Positions 46,744 through 58,868 of a stretch of 64,000 bases of DNA are shown here, piece by piece (positions within the stretch are counted from its first letter, which is position 1; every line of letters begins with the position of its first letter). Below the pieces are notes generated by a model, which was not told where the DNA came from, did no database searches, and was given only the letters and a program-made list of their open reading frames with translations. A program made the translations under genes and the position numbers. The DNA lies in contig JAEHOE010000017.1 in NCBI GenBank assembly GCA_016858145.1, forward strand, positions 558,001 through 622,000, given 5' to 3'. Source of the stretch: Edaphochlamys debaryana. Lineage: Eukaryota; Chlorophyta; Chlorophyceae; Chlamydomonadales.

Positions 46744-49700
46744 ATGTCGTCTCCCGAACCATACGTGTCTTCGGCGTCCATGGTTGAGACGGCCTGGCGA
46801 TACCTCAACCGGACGAAGTCTCAGGAACTGCTCATCCGTTCGACTTGCCTGATCTTCATCTACCTGCTGGCGTTCAGCGTCCGCTTGGTACGCACTGGGG
46901 ACGGCCAAGATCATCACTTCGGCCCGCATGTGCTCTGGGCGCGCGGCAAATGGGGCATGCAGGCCGGCGTATATCGTGTCCTGTGTGATCAAGTCCTGCA
47001 GCCATCAGCCGGGGGCTCGCGGCTGACCCGGCCACTCGCACAGCATCCCTACCGAAATGCTCCTCGCGCACCTGACCCGGCCGGCAACACTGCTTCCCCA
47101 CACGCAGTTCTCGGTGCTGCGCTATGAGAGCGTGATCCACGAGTTCGACCCCTACTTCAACTACCGGAGCACCATCGCTCTGGTGCAGGATGGGTGGTAT
47201 GAGTTCTGGAACTGGTGGGTCGACCTGGGGGCAAGGACCGGCCTTGTTGAGGCGGTATGGGGCTGCAGGGGGAAGGCAAGGGGAGGGGGCAGCTGGGCCA
47301 GGGGCCGGGAGTCGGAAGGGGACCCCAGCACCAGCCGCGCCCAAATGCATTCCCCGGGGTCTTCACGCGAGAAGGGAGTGCAGCGCTATCGTGGACGGAC
47401 TCCCATGCAGAATGGCAGACGACGGGGAGGCAGCCGCCGCTGACCCGGCCCCGGGCTGCTCAAAGCTGCTGTAATCGTAGGCATGTGGCGAGGCGGCAGT
47501 AAGGGAACCAGGGCTGGTGAGCGCCTGGTTCCAAGAGCTGGTTCCAGGGCCCCTGGATCCCAGAGCGGCAGCTCAGCGGGCCTGGATCCAGATGCGATCC
47601 GCATCCAGCTGGGCCATTGAGAGTACCCGGCAGGAGCTGGGGTGGGCAGGCCTCAGGCGGAACACGGAGGGCACGGGGCACGAGCGCAAGGGCCGGCGCG
47701 AACATCCCCGCGAGTGTGCGGAGGAGGAGAGGGCAACAGGCGGGATGCTCGGAGGCCAGGTCCCTGCCCCTGGTGCCGTGCCTGCATAGCGCAGGCCTCT
47801 GACTCTGACTCCGAGCGCCTACCGCCCTCCCTCTCCCCGCCAGTGTTGCCCTGCCTTACCTCCACCCCATCACGCCCCACGACCCCTGCCCGCCATCTCC
47901 AGTCCCTCCCCTTCAACCAACCGCTCCCTCCTCCCCCGGCCGCCTCCCACCTTCCCTCTGTCCCTACCCCTCCAAGCAATGCTCGACCGCCACAGGCGAC
48001 CGCCATCCCACCCAGTACCAACCAACACTCCCCCCCCTCCTCCTCCCCCCCTGTCAGGTTCGACTCGGAGTCTTGGCACCCGCTGGGCCGTGTGGTGGGC
48101 GGCACCGTCTACCCCGGCCTCATGTTCACGGCCGCCATCCTCTACCGCATCAGCAACTTCCTGACCGCCTGCATCAAGCTGCGGGACATCTGCGTCTTCA
48201 CGGCGCCCTTCTTCTCGGGGAACACGGTGGGGGAGGGGAGGGGTTGGAGGGAGAGGAGGGGGGATCGTGGGAGGGGCAGGAGGAGAAAGCGGGGGGGAGT
48301 GGGGGAGCCTGCCTTCTCCTGGGGAAACACGGTGGGGGGAGGAGGGACGGCGAAGAGCGAAGAGAAGCGTGGAGGCATCTGCGGGTGTGTGCCGGCGGGA
48401 GAGGTGGAGAGCTTTTCTCCTCTCCTATCCGCCCAGTCTCTGCTCAAAGCCCTCAATAAACGGTTTCGTCCCGTCCCGTCCCCCATCCCCCCCTCCCAAA
48501 GGCCATGATTGCCTACCTGTTCGGCAAGGAGCTCAAGGACCCGGAGACGGGGCTGGTGGCGGCGGCGCTCATGGCCATCGTGCCGGGTGGGGAGGGGCCG
48601 GAGGCGGGGGGTGTGGGGTGCGCTAACCCTTTTGATTGCGGGTAAAGCGAGCCCCGGGCCGTCGGGTGATGCGGTGGGGCGCTGTGTGGTGGGGCGGCCG
48701 CCCCACTTGTTGTCTTGTTGGTTTCCTCTCCGGTTTCCAGTTCGTCATAAAGCATATCCGCTCCTCCTCCCCCCCAGGCTACATCTCCCGCTCCGTGGCC
48801 GGCTCGTTCGACAATGAGGCGGTGGCCATCTTCGCACTGGTCACCACCTTCTACCTGTGGGTGCGGGCCGTCAACCAGGGGACAGGTGCGCCTGGGGGGC
48901 CGGGCGGGGGAGGCGGAGGGGGGCAAGGCGGGGGTGAGCTGCAGGGGCGGAGGGACCGGCCGAGGTCTGAGGGACCGGGCGTTGGAAAGGGGGTGGGCGG
49001 GGAGGGGCGAGGAGGGACGGGCAGCGGGCGAGAGACCTGGGGCCGTGAGCGGCCGGCGGAGGTGAAATTGAAAGCGACAGCGCGCCTTCGGCGGTGGACG
49101 GAGTTGGAGGCAGCAGGGGTGGGGGGCGAGGCTGAGGGCAACCGGCGATGAAGGAAGGGTAGCAGCGCAGCAGGGGCAAGCTCTGCCCTGCCCGGGCCTT
49201 CTCGCTCGTCACCCGCACCCTTCCGCAGGGCGTGACTCCTCCGCTGCCCCAGTCCACAACGCCGACCTCCCCTTGCCCGGGCCTTCCCTGTCCTGACCGG
49301 ACCCGTCAACCCCCTGTGTCAACCCCTACCTTCTCCGGCAATCCCACTAACAACTAGACGCTCTCCCGCTTATCAGCCTCAAACCCCACCCCACCCTCAC
49401 CCCCCAGTCGCCTCCGCCGTGCTGGCCGCCTTCGCCTACCTCTACATGGCCGCCTCCTGGGGCGCATACGTCTTCATCTCCAACCTCATCCCGCTCTACG
49501 TCATCGTCATGTTCGTCAGCGGCAGGTGGGGAGGGGGAGGGGAGGGGGGAAAGGGGGAGGGGGGCTCGGCGGGGTGGGTGGCAGCCAAGGCGGGGGAAGT
49601 GGAAGGGGTGTTGAGGGGCGGCACCCAGGAAACGGCACGCACCAGGGTGTCCTGCAGGTTCCGCAACAAGGGCCGTACCACACACGCGCCCCCGTCGTCG

Positions 49701-52700
49701 TACCACACTCCTGGCCCCCCACTCCCACTCAGCAACAATCCTTCCCCACGTGCGTCCCGTGCCCTCCAGGTACCACCGCAAGATCTACGTGGCGTACACC
49801 ACCTTCTGGGCGGTGGGCAGCATCCTGGCCATGCAGGCACGTGGGGGGGGGGGGGTCCGGGGGGGGGGTTGCGGGGATGGGGGCGAAGAGGGGGAAAGGG
49901 GGGTGCGTGCTGGTACGGTAGGCTGCTTTCGGGCGGTGGGCAGCATCCTGGCCATGCAGGTGCGTGTGTGGGGGGGGTCGTGATTGTGTTGAGAGGTACC
50001 CAAGGGTGTGGGGAACACGGGAACGCAATGGCCGCTGCTGATGCCGGGCGGTGGGGAGCATTCGGGCCATGCAGGTGTGTATGTGTTGAGGGGGGACGGG
50101 GTGATCTTGGACGAGGACTGGACAGCCCGAAAGGTATGGCGGCAGACAGCGAGAGGGCCGCCCAGCTCCAGCAGCGCTCCAGCGGCGGCGGATTTGCACG
50201 TGGCGTGGGCTAAGGCAGAGGCGCTGCCGGCCTTTGGCGGCACGGCCGCACAGTCGGCATGGGAGGAGGGACAAGAGGGCACGCGGCCAGCCCGCATGCA
50301 GGCCCTCGAGCCCCGCCCCTCTCGCCACGACCCCTGCCCCTCCACCCACTACCGCCCCTCCTCACCCTCACACCCCCACACCCTCCAACCCCCACCCCAC
50401 CTCCCTCCACCCCAGGTCCGCTTCATCGGCTTCAACCACGTGGTGTCCAACGAGCTGTTCGCATTCAACGGAGTGTTCGTGGCGCTGCAGGTGGGGGTGG
50501 GGGCAGAGGGGGGCGAGGGGGAGGGGTGGGGTCGGGAGGGATCGGGCGCAGGGCTGAGGGAGTGGGGAGGCGGGGTTGGGGTGGCGCTGCAGGTGGCGGG
50601 GTCTTCGACGCTGAGCGGGATCGCGTCGCCGGAGTGGTGGTTGTGGTGGCGCGGGGGTTGGCAGCACCGCGCCCTTCTGGCGTGGCAAGTTGGGAAAGCG
50701 CCACACACACCCCAACCTCCCAAGTCCGAAATCACCTCCCAACCCCCTTCCCCGCCTCGCCCCCCCCCCCCCCCCCCCCCCCCCCCCACACACACCCTCT
50801 CTTGCCCCCAGGCCTGGGAGGGGCTAGTGTTCCTGCGCACCAAGCTCGGCTCGCGGCAGTTCGGGCAGCTGGTGTACCTGGTGGCGGTGGGGGCGGCCTC
50901 CACGGGGGCGGCGGCGGTGGCCTTCCTCACGCTCTCGGGCAAGCTCAACCCCTGGACGGGCCGGTGAGGAGGGCGGAGCGGGGGCGAGCGAGGGATGGTC
51001 TTGATCTTGGCGCAGGTTGGATTGGAGGGAGCGCGCAGAGGATGGCGTGCAGGTGTGGGTGGAAGGCGTGGTTCGGTGGCGGCGGGCGGGGGTGCCGCGT
51101 TGTGGCGTGCGAGGCGGCGGGAGGTGTCGGCTGTTTGGGAGGCCTATGGCGCAGTCTGTGGGGCCCCGGCGCAGGGCGAGCGCCCCAACCATCCACCTTT
51201 TACCAACCGTCAACCGCTAACCGGTATCAACCGCTAACCGCCAACCATCCGCGTTTCCTTCCTCCTCCTCCTTAGCTTCTGGACGCTGCTGGACCCCACC
51301 TACGCCAAGAAATTCATCCCCATCGTGGCCTCCGTGTCCGAGCACCAGCCCACCACGTGGGCGTCGTACATGTTTGATCTGCACATGCTCGTGTTCGCGG
51401 GCCCCGCGGGCCTGTACTACTGCTTCAAGAAGCCAACCGACGGCACCATCTTCCTCATCACCTTCGCCCTCACCGCCATCTACTTCTCGGGTGTGTGTGT
51501 GTGTGGGGGGGGGGTTGAGGGGGGAGGGGAGGGGGTGCGGGGCGAGGGGGGGTTCAACAGTCTGCTCACGCGGTGCTCAGGGGTCCGGGCTTCTCGGGTG
51601 GCGGCCGAGGGTTGCCGGGCGGCTTTCCTACGGGCCGTGTTCGGTTGCGGCGGGGCCACTACCAGCCCCCGTGCCTCGCCCAACACCCTACAACACCCTC
51701 CCCCCCCCCAGGCATCATGGTCCGCCTCATGCTGGTGGCGGCCCCCGCCTTCGTGCTGCTCTCGGCAATCTCCATCTCATCCACCCTGCAGGTGCGGGAA
51801 GGGGGATAGGGGGCGGATGGGGGAGAGGTGGGGAAAGGAGCGGCTTGCGCGCAGTTCAGGAAAGGGGACCTCGGGAAGATCGACTTACGGGGGAAAGCGG
51901 GGACAGTGGACTACTGCAGCGGCCGTGCGAGGGTTGGGATTGCGCCCTGCATGGGAGGAGGGCGTACGGCGTACGGATACACGTGGCGCCACACAGGGCA
52001 CATCGCGCACCGCCCGCACCAGGTGCCCACGTGCCACGGAACACACACGCTCATCCCCCCCTCCTCCACCCCCTCCCCCCCCATCCCCCCCCTTCCCCCC
52101 CAGGCCGCCACCAAGGAGCTGCGCACCGCCCCCACTGGCGACTCCGCGGCCTCCGCCGCTGCCGATGCCTCCGCCGCTCCTAAGAAGCGAGCCATCTCCA
52201 AGTGAGGAAGGGGACCCGCATTGGGTATGCCACCGTATTGGCGAGGGGGAATCAAGGGGATGGACGGCAGCGATGGCCTAGGCCGCGGGCCCCGCGCTTG
52301 GATTGCTCTTCAAGCCCCTTCCCTCACGCCCCCTGCCCCGCCTCGCCTCCGCCTCCGCCCCTCCTCCCCCCCCCCAGGCGCGGCCCCGAGGAGGCCCCCC
52401 TCACCTCCAAGCGCGGACCCAACATTGCGGTGCTCCTCATGGTGGGCTTCGCCATGACCAGGTGGGGGGGGGAAGGGATGGAGGGGAGGGACGGGAGGCG
52501 TTACGATGGAGGGGCCTAATGATGTGTTTTGGGGGGAGCTGGCGGCAACTCCCGTGCAGAAAGTCGGAGCCCCCATCACTCATTCACTCCCCCATGCCTG
52601 CACCTGCCGCTCCCTCGCCCTCCCTCCGCCTCTCCCGCCCCCCACACCCCCCTCCCTCTCCGCTCCCTCTCCCACCTCCCCCACACCCCCTCCCTCCCAG

Positions 52701-54837
52701 CTACGCCGGGCACTGCATCTGGGTCACCTCCGAGGCCTACTCCTCGCCCTCCATCGTGCTCATCAGCGGCTGGGGGCCGCACCGCCACGTGCTGGACGAC
52801 TTCCGGGAGGCCTACTACTGGTGGGAAGGGGGGAAAGGGAGGGGAGGGGGAAGGGAGGGGAGGGGGAAGGGAGGGGAGGGGGAAGGGAGGGGAGGGGGAA
52901 GGATTGGGAGATTGGGAGGGAGGGCGCAAGGGGAGGGGGGAGGGGAGTGGTTGCTGGGAGGTGAAAGAGGGCCAGAGGAGGGGGCAAAAGGAGGCTGAGG
53001 AATAGGTGGAAGATCAGCAGGTTAAGGAGGTGGTTGGGGGAGAGGCGGGGGGAGAACCTTCACCAGCACTGCTTCCCCCCCAACCCCGCCCCGGCACCCC
53101 CCCCACCCCAGGCTGCGCCACAACACCGCCCCTCAGTCCAAGGTCATGTCATGGTGGGGCCCTGGGGGGGGTGTAAGGGGGTGATCTTTGACGAGTTAGA
53201 GTTTGGAAAGCCCAAATGGTATGGCGGCAGCCAGCGAGCCGTCGGAAGCAATGTTGGGGGGGAAGGGGGGGGAAGGCCGAGGAGGGGGCGGGGGAGAGAA
53301 TGCGCTGGTGCGGAGGAGCCAGGGCGGCCTCCGTGGCAGGGGAGGAGGGAGGCCCCCTCCACGCACAGCCGAGTGGCTTCGCCGAGCCCCGGAACCACAC
53401 GCGCGCGCCGTACACCCCCCTCTCCTATCCCCCTCCCCCCTCCCCTTACTTTCCAGGTGGGACTACGGCTACCAGATCACGGCCATGGGCAACCGCACCG
53501 TCATCGTGGACAACAACACCTGGAACAACACGCACATCGCAACAGTCGGTGAGGATTAGTAGGGTTGTGGGGGTGTGGAGGCCGTCACTCTCAGTCTCTC
53601 TTAGACTGTCTCTCCAACCGCGGTCACACTGCGCAAACCGTCGTCACCTCTTCAAGCACCTTCTCGAAACCGCCCTTAACCCTCCCGAAACCGCCCGAAA
53701 CCGCCCGTAACCCAGGCCGCGCCATGGCCTCCAACGAGACCGAGGCCTTCAAGATCATGCGCCAGCTGGACGTGGACTACGCCCTGGTCATCTTTGGCGG
53801 CATGAGCGGCTACTCCTCGGATGACATCAACAAGTTCCTGTGGATGGTGCGCATCGGCGGGGGCGTGTTCCCCGTGGTCAAGGAGAGCGACTACCTGGCC
53901 AACGTGAGTGGTGATGGGTGGGGCTTGGGGTTGGGCTGGAAGGCGGCGGGAGGGGGGGAGGAATGGAAGGGGGTCAAGGAGAGGGACAGTGAGTGGCGGG
54001 AGGGAGGGGGGGGAAGATGGCAGACAGAGGTGTTTCAGGGTCGTGTCGGGGAGTCGGCGTGACCACGCGCGTAACGACGCGACCCAGAAGCATCCCAATC
54101 CCCATCATCCCCGCCAAACTGTTCCCTCTCCCCTCCCTCCCCACCCCATTAGGGCGACTACACGGTCTCCTCCAAGGGCACCCCCACCATGCTCAACTGC
54201 CTCATGTACAAGCTCTGCTACTATGACTTCGGACAGATCATGACGGAGCAGGTGGGGTGGGGGCGGACTAGGGTGGTATGATACTGAGGCACATCCCGGC
54301 TGCGCCCTGCAAAAGCAACCACCGCGTTTGTGCCCTGGCCACCCGTCTCCCCCTTTGTTCCCACCCTTCCTCACCCTCATCCTCACCCTTCATGCTTCAT
54401 CCTCCTCTTCACCCTCCCTACGCCCCCAACCCCCACCCCAGGGCAAGGGCACGGGCTACGACCGCGTCCGCAACTACGAGATCGGCAACAAGGACGTCAA
54501 GCTGGACCACCTGTACGAGGTGGGGGGGGGACCATGGGGTGGAAAGAGGGGGGAGGGAGGGAAGGGGTTGCGGAGACAGGGGCTTGTGTCGATGGCGGAT
54601 GGTGTGTGGCCGCACGGCCTGTGCCGACCAGTGGGCGTCGGGGAGTCTGGGCTGAGCGTCATCGTCCGCTGTCCGCCGCCGTCCTTGCCGCCGACCACTG
54701 CCGCCGTCTCATCTTCGCTTACAAATGACTAATCCTGCTTCCATCCCCACACCCCCGTACCCCCCCCCCAGGCCTTCACCTCGGAGCACTGGATCGTGCG
54801 CATCTACCGGGTCAAGGACCTGGAGAACCGCTTCTAG
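46744..54837 (+). CDS. STT3: STT3, catalytic subunit of oligosaccharyltransferase (20 exons, 728 aa)
   Basis: Transfers the lipid-linked oligosaccharide to Asn in N-X-S/T sites in the ER lumen; multi-pass membrane protein. Exons: 46744-46887, 47108-47214, 48058-48226, 48502-48586, 48778-48885, 49408-49525, 49770-49836, 50416-50490, 50812-50963, 51276-51490, 51712-51791, 52104-52201, 52378-52461, 52701-52820, 53112-53153, 53457-53548, 53716-53903, 54153-54251, 54442-54519, 54772-54837. All phases close; 728 aa is normal. Hallmarks: [12 protein letters not shown] (first catalytic Asp), [51 protein letters not shown] (WWDYG acceptor-site motif, split by an intron), [10 protein letters not shown] and [18 protein letters not shown]. 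Start: the only ATG in frame before the first TM helix. Intron 7 uses a GC donor (CAG|GCACGT). Complete and apparently functional. Confidence 0.97.
49931..50074 (+). repeat. Two decoy copies of the exon-7 end within STT3 intron 7
   Basis: The last 29 bases of exon 7 (49808-49836) recur exactly at 49931-49959 and, with three changes, at 50046-50074. Each is followed by a GT donor (GTGCGT, GTGTGT), whereas the true exon end is followed by GC. Neither decoy has the upstream part of the exon or an obvious acceptor. Confidence 0.85.
50761..50787. repeat. Poly(C) run of 27 in STT3 intron 8
   Basis: An uninterrupted C tract forming part of the polypyrimidine region before exon 9. Confidence 0.9.
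52828..52902. repeat. Purine-rich GGGAAGGGAGGGGAGG repeats in STT3 intron 14
   Basis: Four to five tandem units of about 16 bases just inside the donor. Non-coding. Confidence 0.85.
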
Positions 54838-56290
54838 GCGGACAGGTGCGTACCAATGGGAGAGCCGCGTGATGCGGCTGCCTAGCAGGCACCTGCAGAA
54901 CCGCTTTGAGCGGCGGCGCCCTGGAAGCGGAGCCCACGTGACCGGCCCGCCTCCCAGACGGAGCCGGGAGCCGGCTAGGAACCGCTGAGAGGCGAACCCC
55001 GGCAAGCCCCGGAAGGTCGGGCTGCCGGCTGACCCGCCGTTGGGGGCTGCTGGCGCATGAGAGGCGGGGCCGTGTGGCGGCCGTGGGGTATGGGCGTATG
55101 GCCCACAGTCGCTTCAGGGCCCCGGAAGCCCCCCGGAGCGTGGCCTTGCGTTGTGGGCGCGCCACTGTGGACCTCCTGCTTGGAGCCCCGAGCCCTAGGG
55201 GCGGGGCCGCACGGGCAGTCCCCGCAGGGCGCTCGGCAACCGACGGACGTGGGGTGCTGAGGTCGCGGCTTGGGCTTGGGCCTGGGCGGTCGCCGCGGCA
55301 TAGACGTAGATGTAGCTGTGGGTGCGGGCGGGGGGTTGCGTGGGATGTGTGCAGGAAGCGCGTGTTTTGGGAGGTGAAGGCAGGGTTGAGGCCATGGACG
55401 GGGGCTTTGGAGCGGCCTGTGGAGAGGCGTAGCGGCCGCTGGGGTGATCAGGGGCAGGGGCCATGGCTAGGTGCGGCGGCGGCAGCTGGTAACGCGGCTG
55501 GCAGGTACTGACTGCTGAGCCTGGGTGGTGCACTTTGATGCCTCTGTTGCCTCGGCTTGTGGGCAGCAGGCCGTGTTACTGTACGTGCGCGCTTGCCGGA
55601 GAGCCCCGCTGCCCCCCGTGTCTCGAGTCGTTGGACCGATCCAGACAGGAGCAGGAGCACAGCCGGGAGACACTTCAGCAGGCGTGTGTGCGCGGGCGGC
55701 TCTGCGCGCGTGTGTCCAGGCCGCGCTTGGCCCCGGCGGAGCTTCACCCGCGCAGGGCTCGCAAGAGCAGGGCTGCGGATAGTTGCCGACCAGTGCAATC
55801 GTTGCATTTGCTGGCCTTGCTTTTCGCGTAACTCGTCTCCCGTGTCTCCTTTCACCCGCGCAGGGGCAGGGGCCTTGCAGGCGGCCAACGTCCGGAGCAG
55901 CGTACAGGCCGGGGCCCACAGGCTCTGGCGCCAGGCGAGCTGAGGGGGGCTGCCCCCCTCGCTGCCGCCGCAGCCCCTGGGCGCTGGAGGATGCGATGTT
56001 ACAATAGGAACCAGCTCCGAGCCGAGGCTGAGAGAGGTTAAGCGTTGGAGCCTTGAGTGCGGAGGGCCCCTGCACGGCGGCTCTTGGCGCCAGGCGGCTG
56101 ACTGCCCTGGGAGGTGCCGAGCGCTGGAGCCCTCCTCCGGGCACGCACAGCGGCCCCCGCGGGCGGGCCCTTGCGGGGCGTGTTGGCCGGATTTCACACG
56201 ACCATATGCTAGCAAGATAGCACTGTTGACATCAACGTGACAGCCGAGCAAGTCTCGGAATGTGTACGGCGATCCAGTCCACTGGATCCA
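54838..56290. other. Intergenic after STT3
   Basis: No gene supported. Frames are open on both strands throughout but without family motifs or consistent splice structure. The exon-20 end (ACCTGGAGAACCGCTT, 54818-54833) has a variant at 54891-54906 (ACCTGCAGAACCGCTT), a further edge-type duplication. A TCACCCGCGCAGGG element occurs at 55745 and 55853. Confidence 0.4.
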
Positions 56291-56291
56291 G

Positions 56292-56377
56292 TCGTCATCG
56301 TATAGTGGTTAGTATCCCCGCCTGTCACGGTGCCTTCAAAAAGGCGCACACACAGTCTCGCGGGAGGCCGGGGTTCG
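56292..56377 (+). pseudogene. Truncated tRNA-Asp(GUC) with a 31-nt intron
   Basis: The 5' half matches eukaryotic tRNA-Asp: D-arm TATAGTGGTTAGTA, anticodon stem CCCGC (56317-56321), loop CTGTCA with anticodon GTC at 56324-56326. The sequence after position 37 is interrupted by 31 bases (56328-56358), the canonical site for nuclear tRNA introns. The intron can form a GCCTT/AAGGC hairpin. The 3' stem GCGGG, variable AGGC and CGGGGTTCG follow, and then the match ends: the 3' T-stem strand and the acceptor strand are missing. A functional tRNA is therefore unlikely. Confidence 0.75.
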
Positions 56378-57004
56378 GCGCAAGCGTCAGGTTGGGAAGC
56401 ATCCATCAGGTTAGCATATGCGTCTCACGTTGATGTAGTAGCGGTGGCGTGCGCGATGGAGGTCTCGCGTCGCCGTGGTGGCTGGGGGGCCCGAAGGCAT
56501 GCTGTCCATCCATGTCCGCCGCGCCCCCGCGAGAGTCAGCCCGAGGCGCGTCTTGTGCCGGCTGCAATAGGTAGCGTTAGAATTATTGCGCGGCTGCCTG
56601 CAGGATGACGTCGTAGGGGATTCGCTTCGTTCCCGAGTGACGAGTGACGAGTGCCAGGTCGCGCCTGGTCGCGCGAGGCGAAGTGTAGCAATGATGCCCC
56701 GAACTGCTCTCTGCGTCTTATACCAGTTCTACCTTCATCGTCCTATGCCCGTGTTATATTCGCCTCAAGCACATCTGGCCGTGGTGGTCAAAGCTCCTGC
56801 TGCTACTGCTGCCAGGCGTGTGGGTGTACTGCTTTCGCCATAGCTCATCGTGTAGGAGGCTGCGGGCACTAGCTTGTATCAGCAGGCCTGCTGGAGGGGA
56901 CAAAGAGGGCAGGTCTTCCTAGCCTGGCCGTCCCCCCCCACATGCCTTCGGAGCAGGGGGGACCGTGGCAGGTAGGGTCGGGGAAGGCGGGGGACGTGCG
57001 GGCC
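56378..57004. other. Intergenic, no gene seen
   Basis: Ordinary non-coding DNA between the tRNA fragment and the minisatellite. Short frames only. GTGACGAGTGACGAGTG near 56638 is a small direct repeat. Confidence 0.4.
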
Positions 57005-58868
57005 CCTTGCCTCCCCTCTCCACGCCTGCCGGCTCCCCTTGTGGCCCCGTGCCTCCCCTCTCCACGCCTGCCGGCTCCCCTTGTGGCCCCGTGCCTCCCC
57101 TCTCCACGCCTGCCGGCTCCCTTTGTGGCCCCGTGCCTCCCCTCTCCACGCCTGCCGGCTCCCCTTGTGGCCCCGTGCCTCCCCTCTCCACGCCTGCCGG
57201 CTCCCCTTGTGGCCCCGTGCCTCCCCTCTCCACGCCTGCCGGCTCCCCTTGTGGCCCCGTGCCTCCCCTCTCCACGCCTGCCGGCTCCCCTTGTGGCCCC
57301 GTGCCTCCCCTCTCCACGCCTGCCGGCTCCCCTTGTGGCCCCGTGCCTCCCCCTCTCCACGCCTGCCGGCTCCCCTTGTGGCCCCGTGCCTCCCCTCTCC
57401 ACGCCTGCCGGCTCCCCTTGTGGCCCCCGTGCCTCCCCTCTCCACGCCTGCCGGCTCCCCTTGTGGCCCCGTGCCTCCCCTCTCCACGCCTGCCGGCTCC
57501 CCTTGTGGCCCCGTGCCTCCCCTCTCCACGCCTGCCGGCTCCCCCTTTGTGGCCCCGTGCCTCCCCTCTCCACGCCTGCCGGCTCCCCTTGTGGCCCGGT
57601 GCCTCCCCCTCTCCACGCCTGCCGGCTCCCCTTGTGGCCCCGTGCCTCCCTCTCCACGCCTGCCGGCTCCCCTTGTGGCCCGGTGCCTCCCCTCTCCACG
57701 CCTGCCGGCTCCCCTTGTGGCCCCCGTGCCTCCCCTCTCCACGCCTGCCGGCTCCCCTTGTGGCCCCGTGCCTCCCCTCTCCACGCCTGCCGGCTCCCCT
57801 TGTGGCCCGGTGCCTCCCCTCTCCACGCCTGCCGGCTCCCCTTGTGGCCCCGTGCCTCCCCTCTCCACGCCTGCCGGCTCCCCTTGTGGCCCCGTGCCTC
57901 CCCTCTCCACGCCTGCCGGCTCCCCTTGTGGCCCCGTGCCTCCCCTCTCCACGCCTGCCGGCTCCCCTTGTGGCCCCGTGCCTCCCCTCTCCACGCCTGC
58001 CGGCTCCCCTTGTGGCCCCGTGCCTCCCCTCTCCACGCCTGCCGGCTCCCCTTGTGGCCCCGTGCCTCCCCTCTCCACGCCTGCCGGCTCCCCTTGTGGC
58101 CCCGTGCCTCCCCTCTCCACGCCTGCCGGCTCCCCTTGTGGCCCCGTGCCTCCCCTCTCCACGCCTGCCGGCTCCCCTTGTGGCCCCGGTGCCTCCCCTC
58201 TCCACGCCTGCCGGCTCCCCTTGTGGCCCCGGTGCCTCCCCTCTCCACGCCTGCCGGCTCCCCTTGTGGCCCCGTGCCTCCCCTCTCCACGCCTGCCGGC
58301 TCCCCTTGTGGCCCCGTGCCTCCCCTCTCCACGCCTGCCGGCTCCCCTTGTGGCCCCGTGCCTCCCCTCTCCACGCCTGCCGGCTCCCCTTGTGGCCCCG
58401 TGCCTCCCCTCTCCACGCCTGCCGGCTCCCCTTGTGGCCCCGTGCCTCCCCTCTCCACGCCTGCCGGCTCCCTTTGTGGCCCCGTGCCTCCCCTCTCCAC
58501 GCCTGCCGGCTCCCCTTGTGGCCCCGTGCCTCCCCTCTCCACGCCTGCCGGCTCCCCTTGTGGCCCCGTGCCTCCCCTCTCCACGCCCTTGGCCCGTTGC
58601 CTCCCTCTCCCTGCCGGCCTTGTGGCCCCGTGCCTCCCCTCTCCACGCCTACCGGCTCCCCTTGTGGCCCCGTGCCTCCCCTCTCCACGCCTGCCGGCTC
58701 CCCTTGTGGCCCCGTGCCTCCCCTCTCCACGCCTGCCGGCTCCCCTTGTGGCCCCGTGCCTCCCCTCTCCACTCCTGCCGGCTCCCCTTGTGGCCCGGTG
58801 CCTCCCCTCTCCACGCCTGCCGGCTCCCCTTGTGGCCCGGTGCCTCCCCTCTCCACGCCTGCCCTATC
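57005..58868. repeat. 42-bp minisatellite, about 44 tandem units
   Basis: The unit reads roughly CCCCGTGCCTCCCCTCTCCA then CGCCTGCCGGCTCCCCTTGTGG. Units are near identical, with sporadic one-base indels (extra C after GTGGCC, CTCCCCCTCT) and point variants (GTGGCCCGG, CTCCCTTTG). A degenerate patch lies at 58586-58620. Because 42 is a multiple of three, frames stay open for hundreds of codons on both strands (14-residue repeats such as LHACRLPLWPRASP). The indels make these switch frame, so I treat the array as non-coding. Confidence 0.95.

Noticed and set aside
56292..56377. Functional tRNA-Asp gene
   Set aside because: The 3' half of the T-arm and the acceptor stem are missing.
57005..58868. 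CRISPR-like array
   Set aside because: Units are contiguous with no unique spacers, and the genome is eukaryotic.
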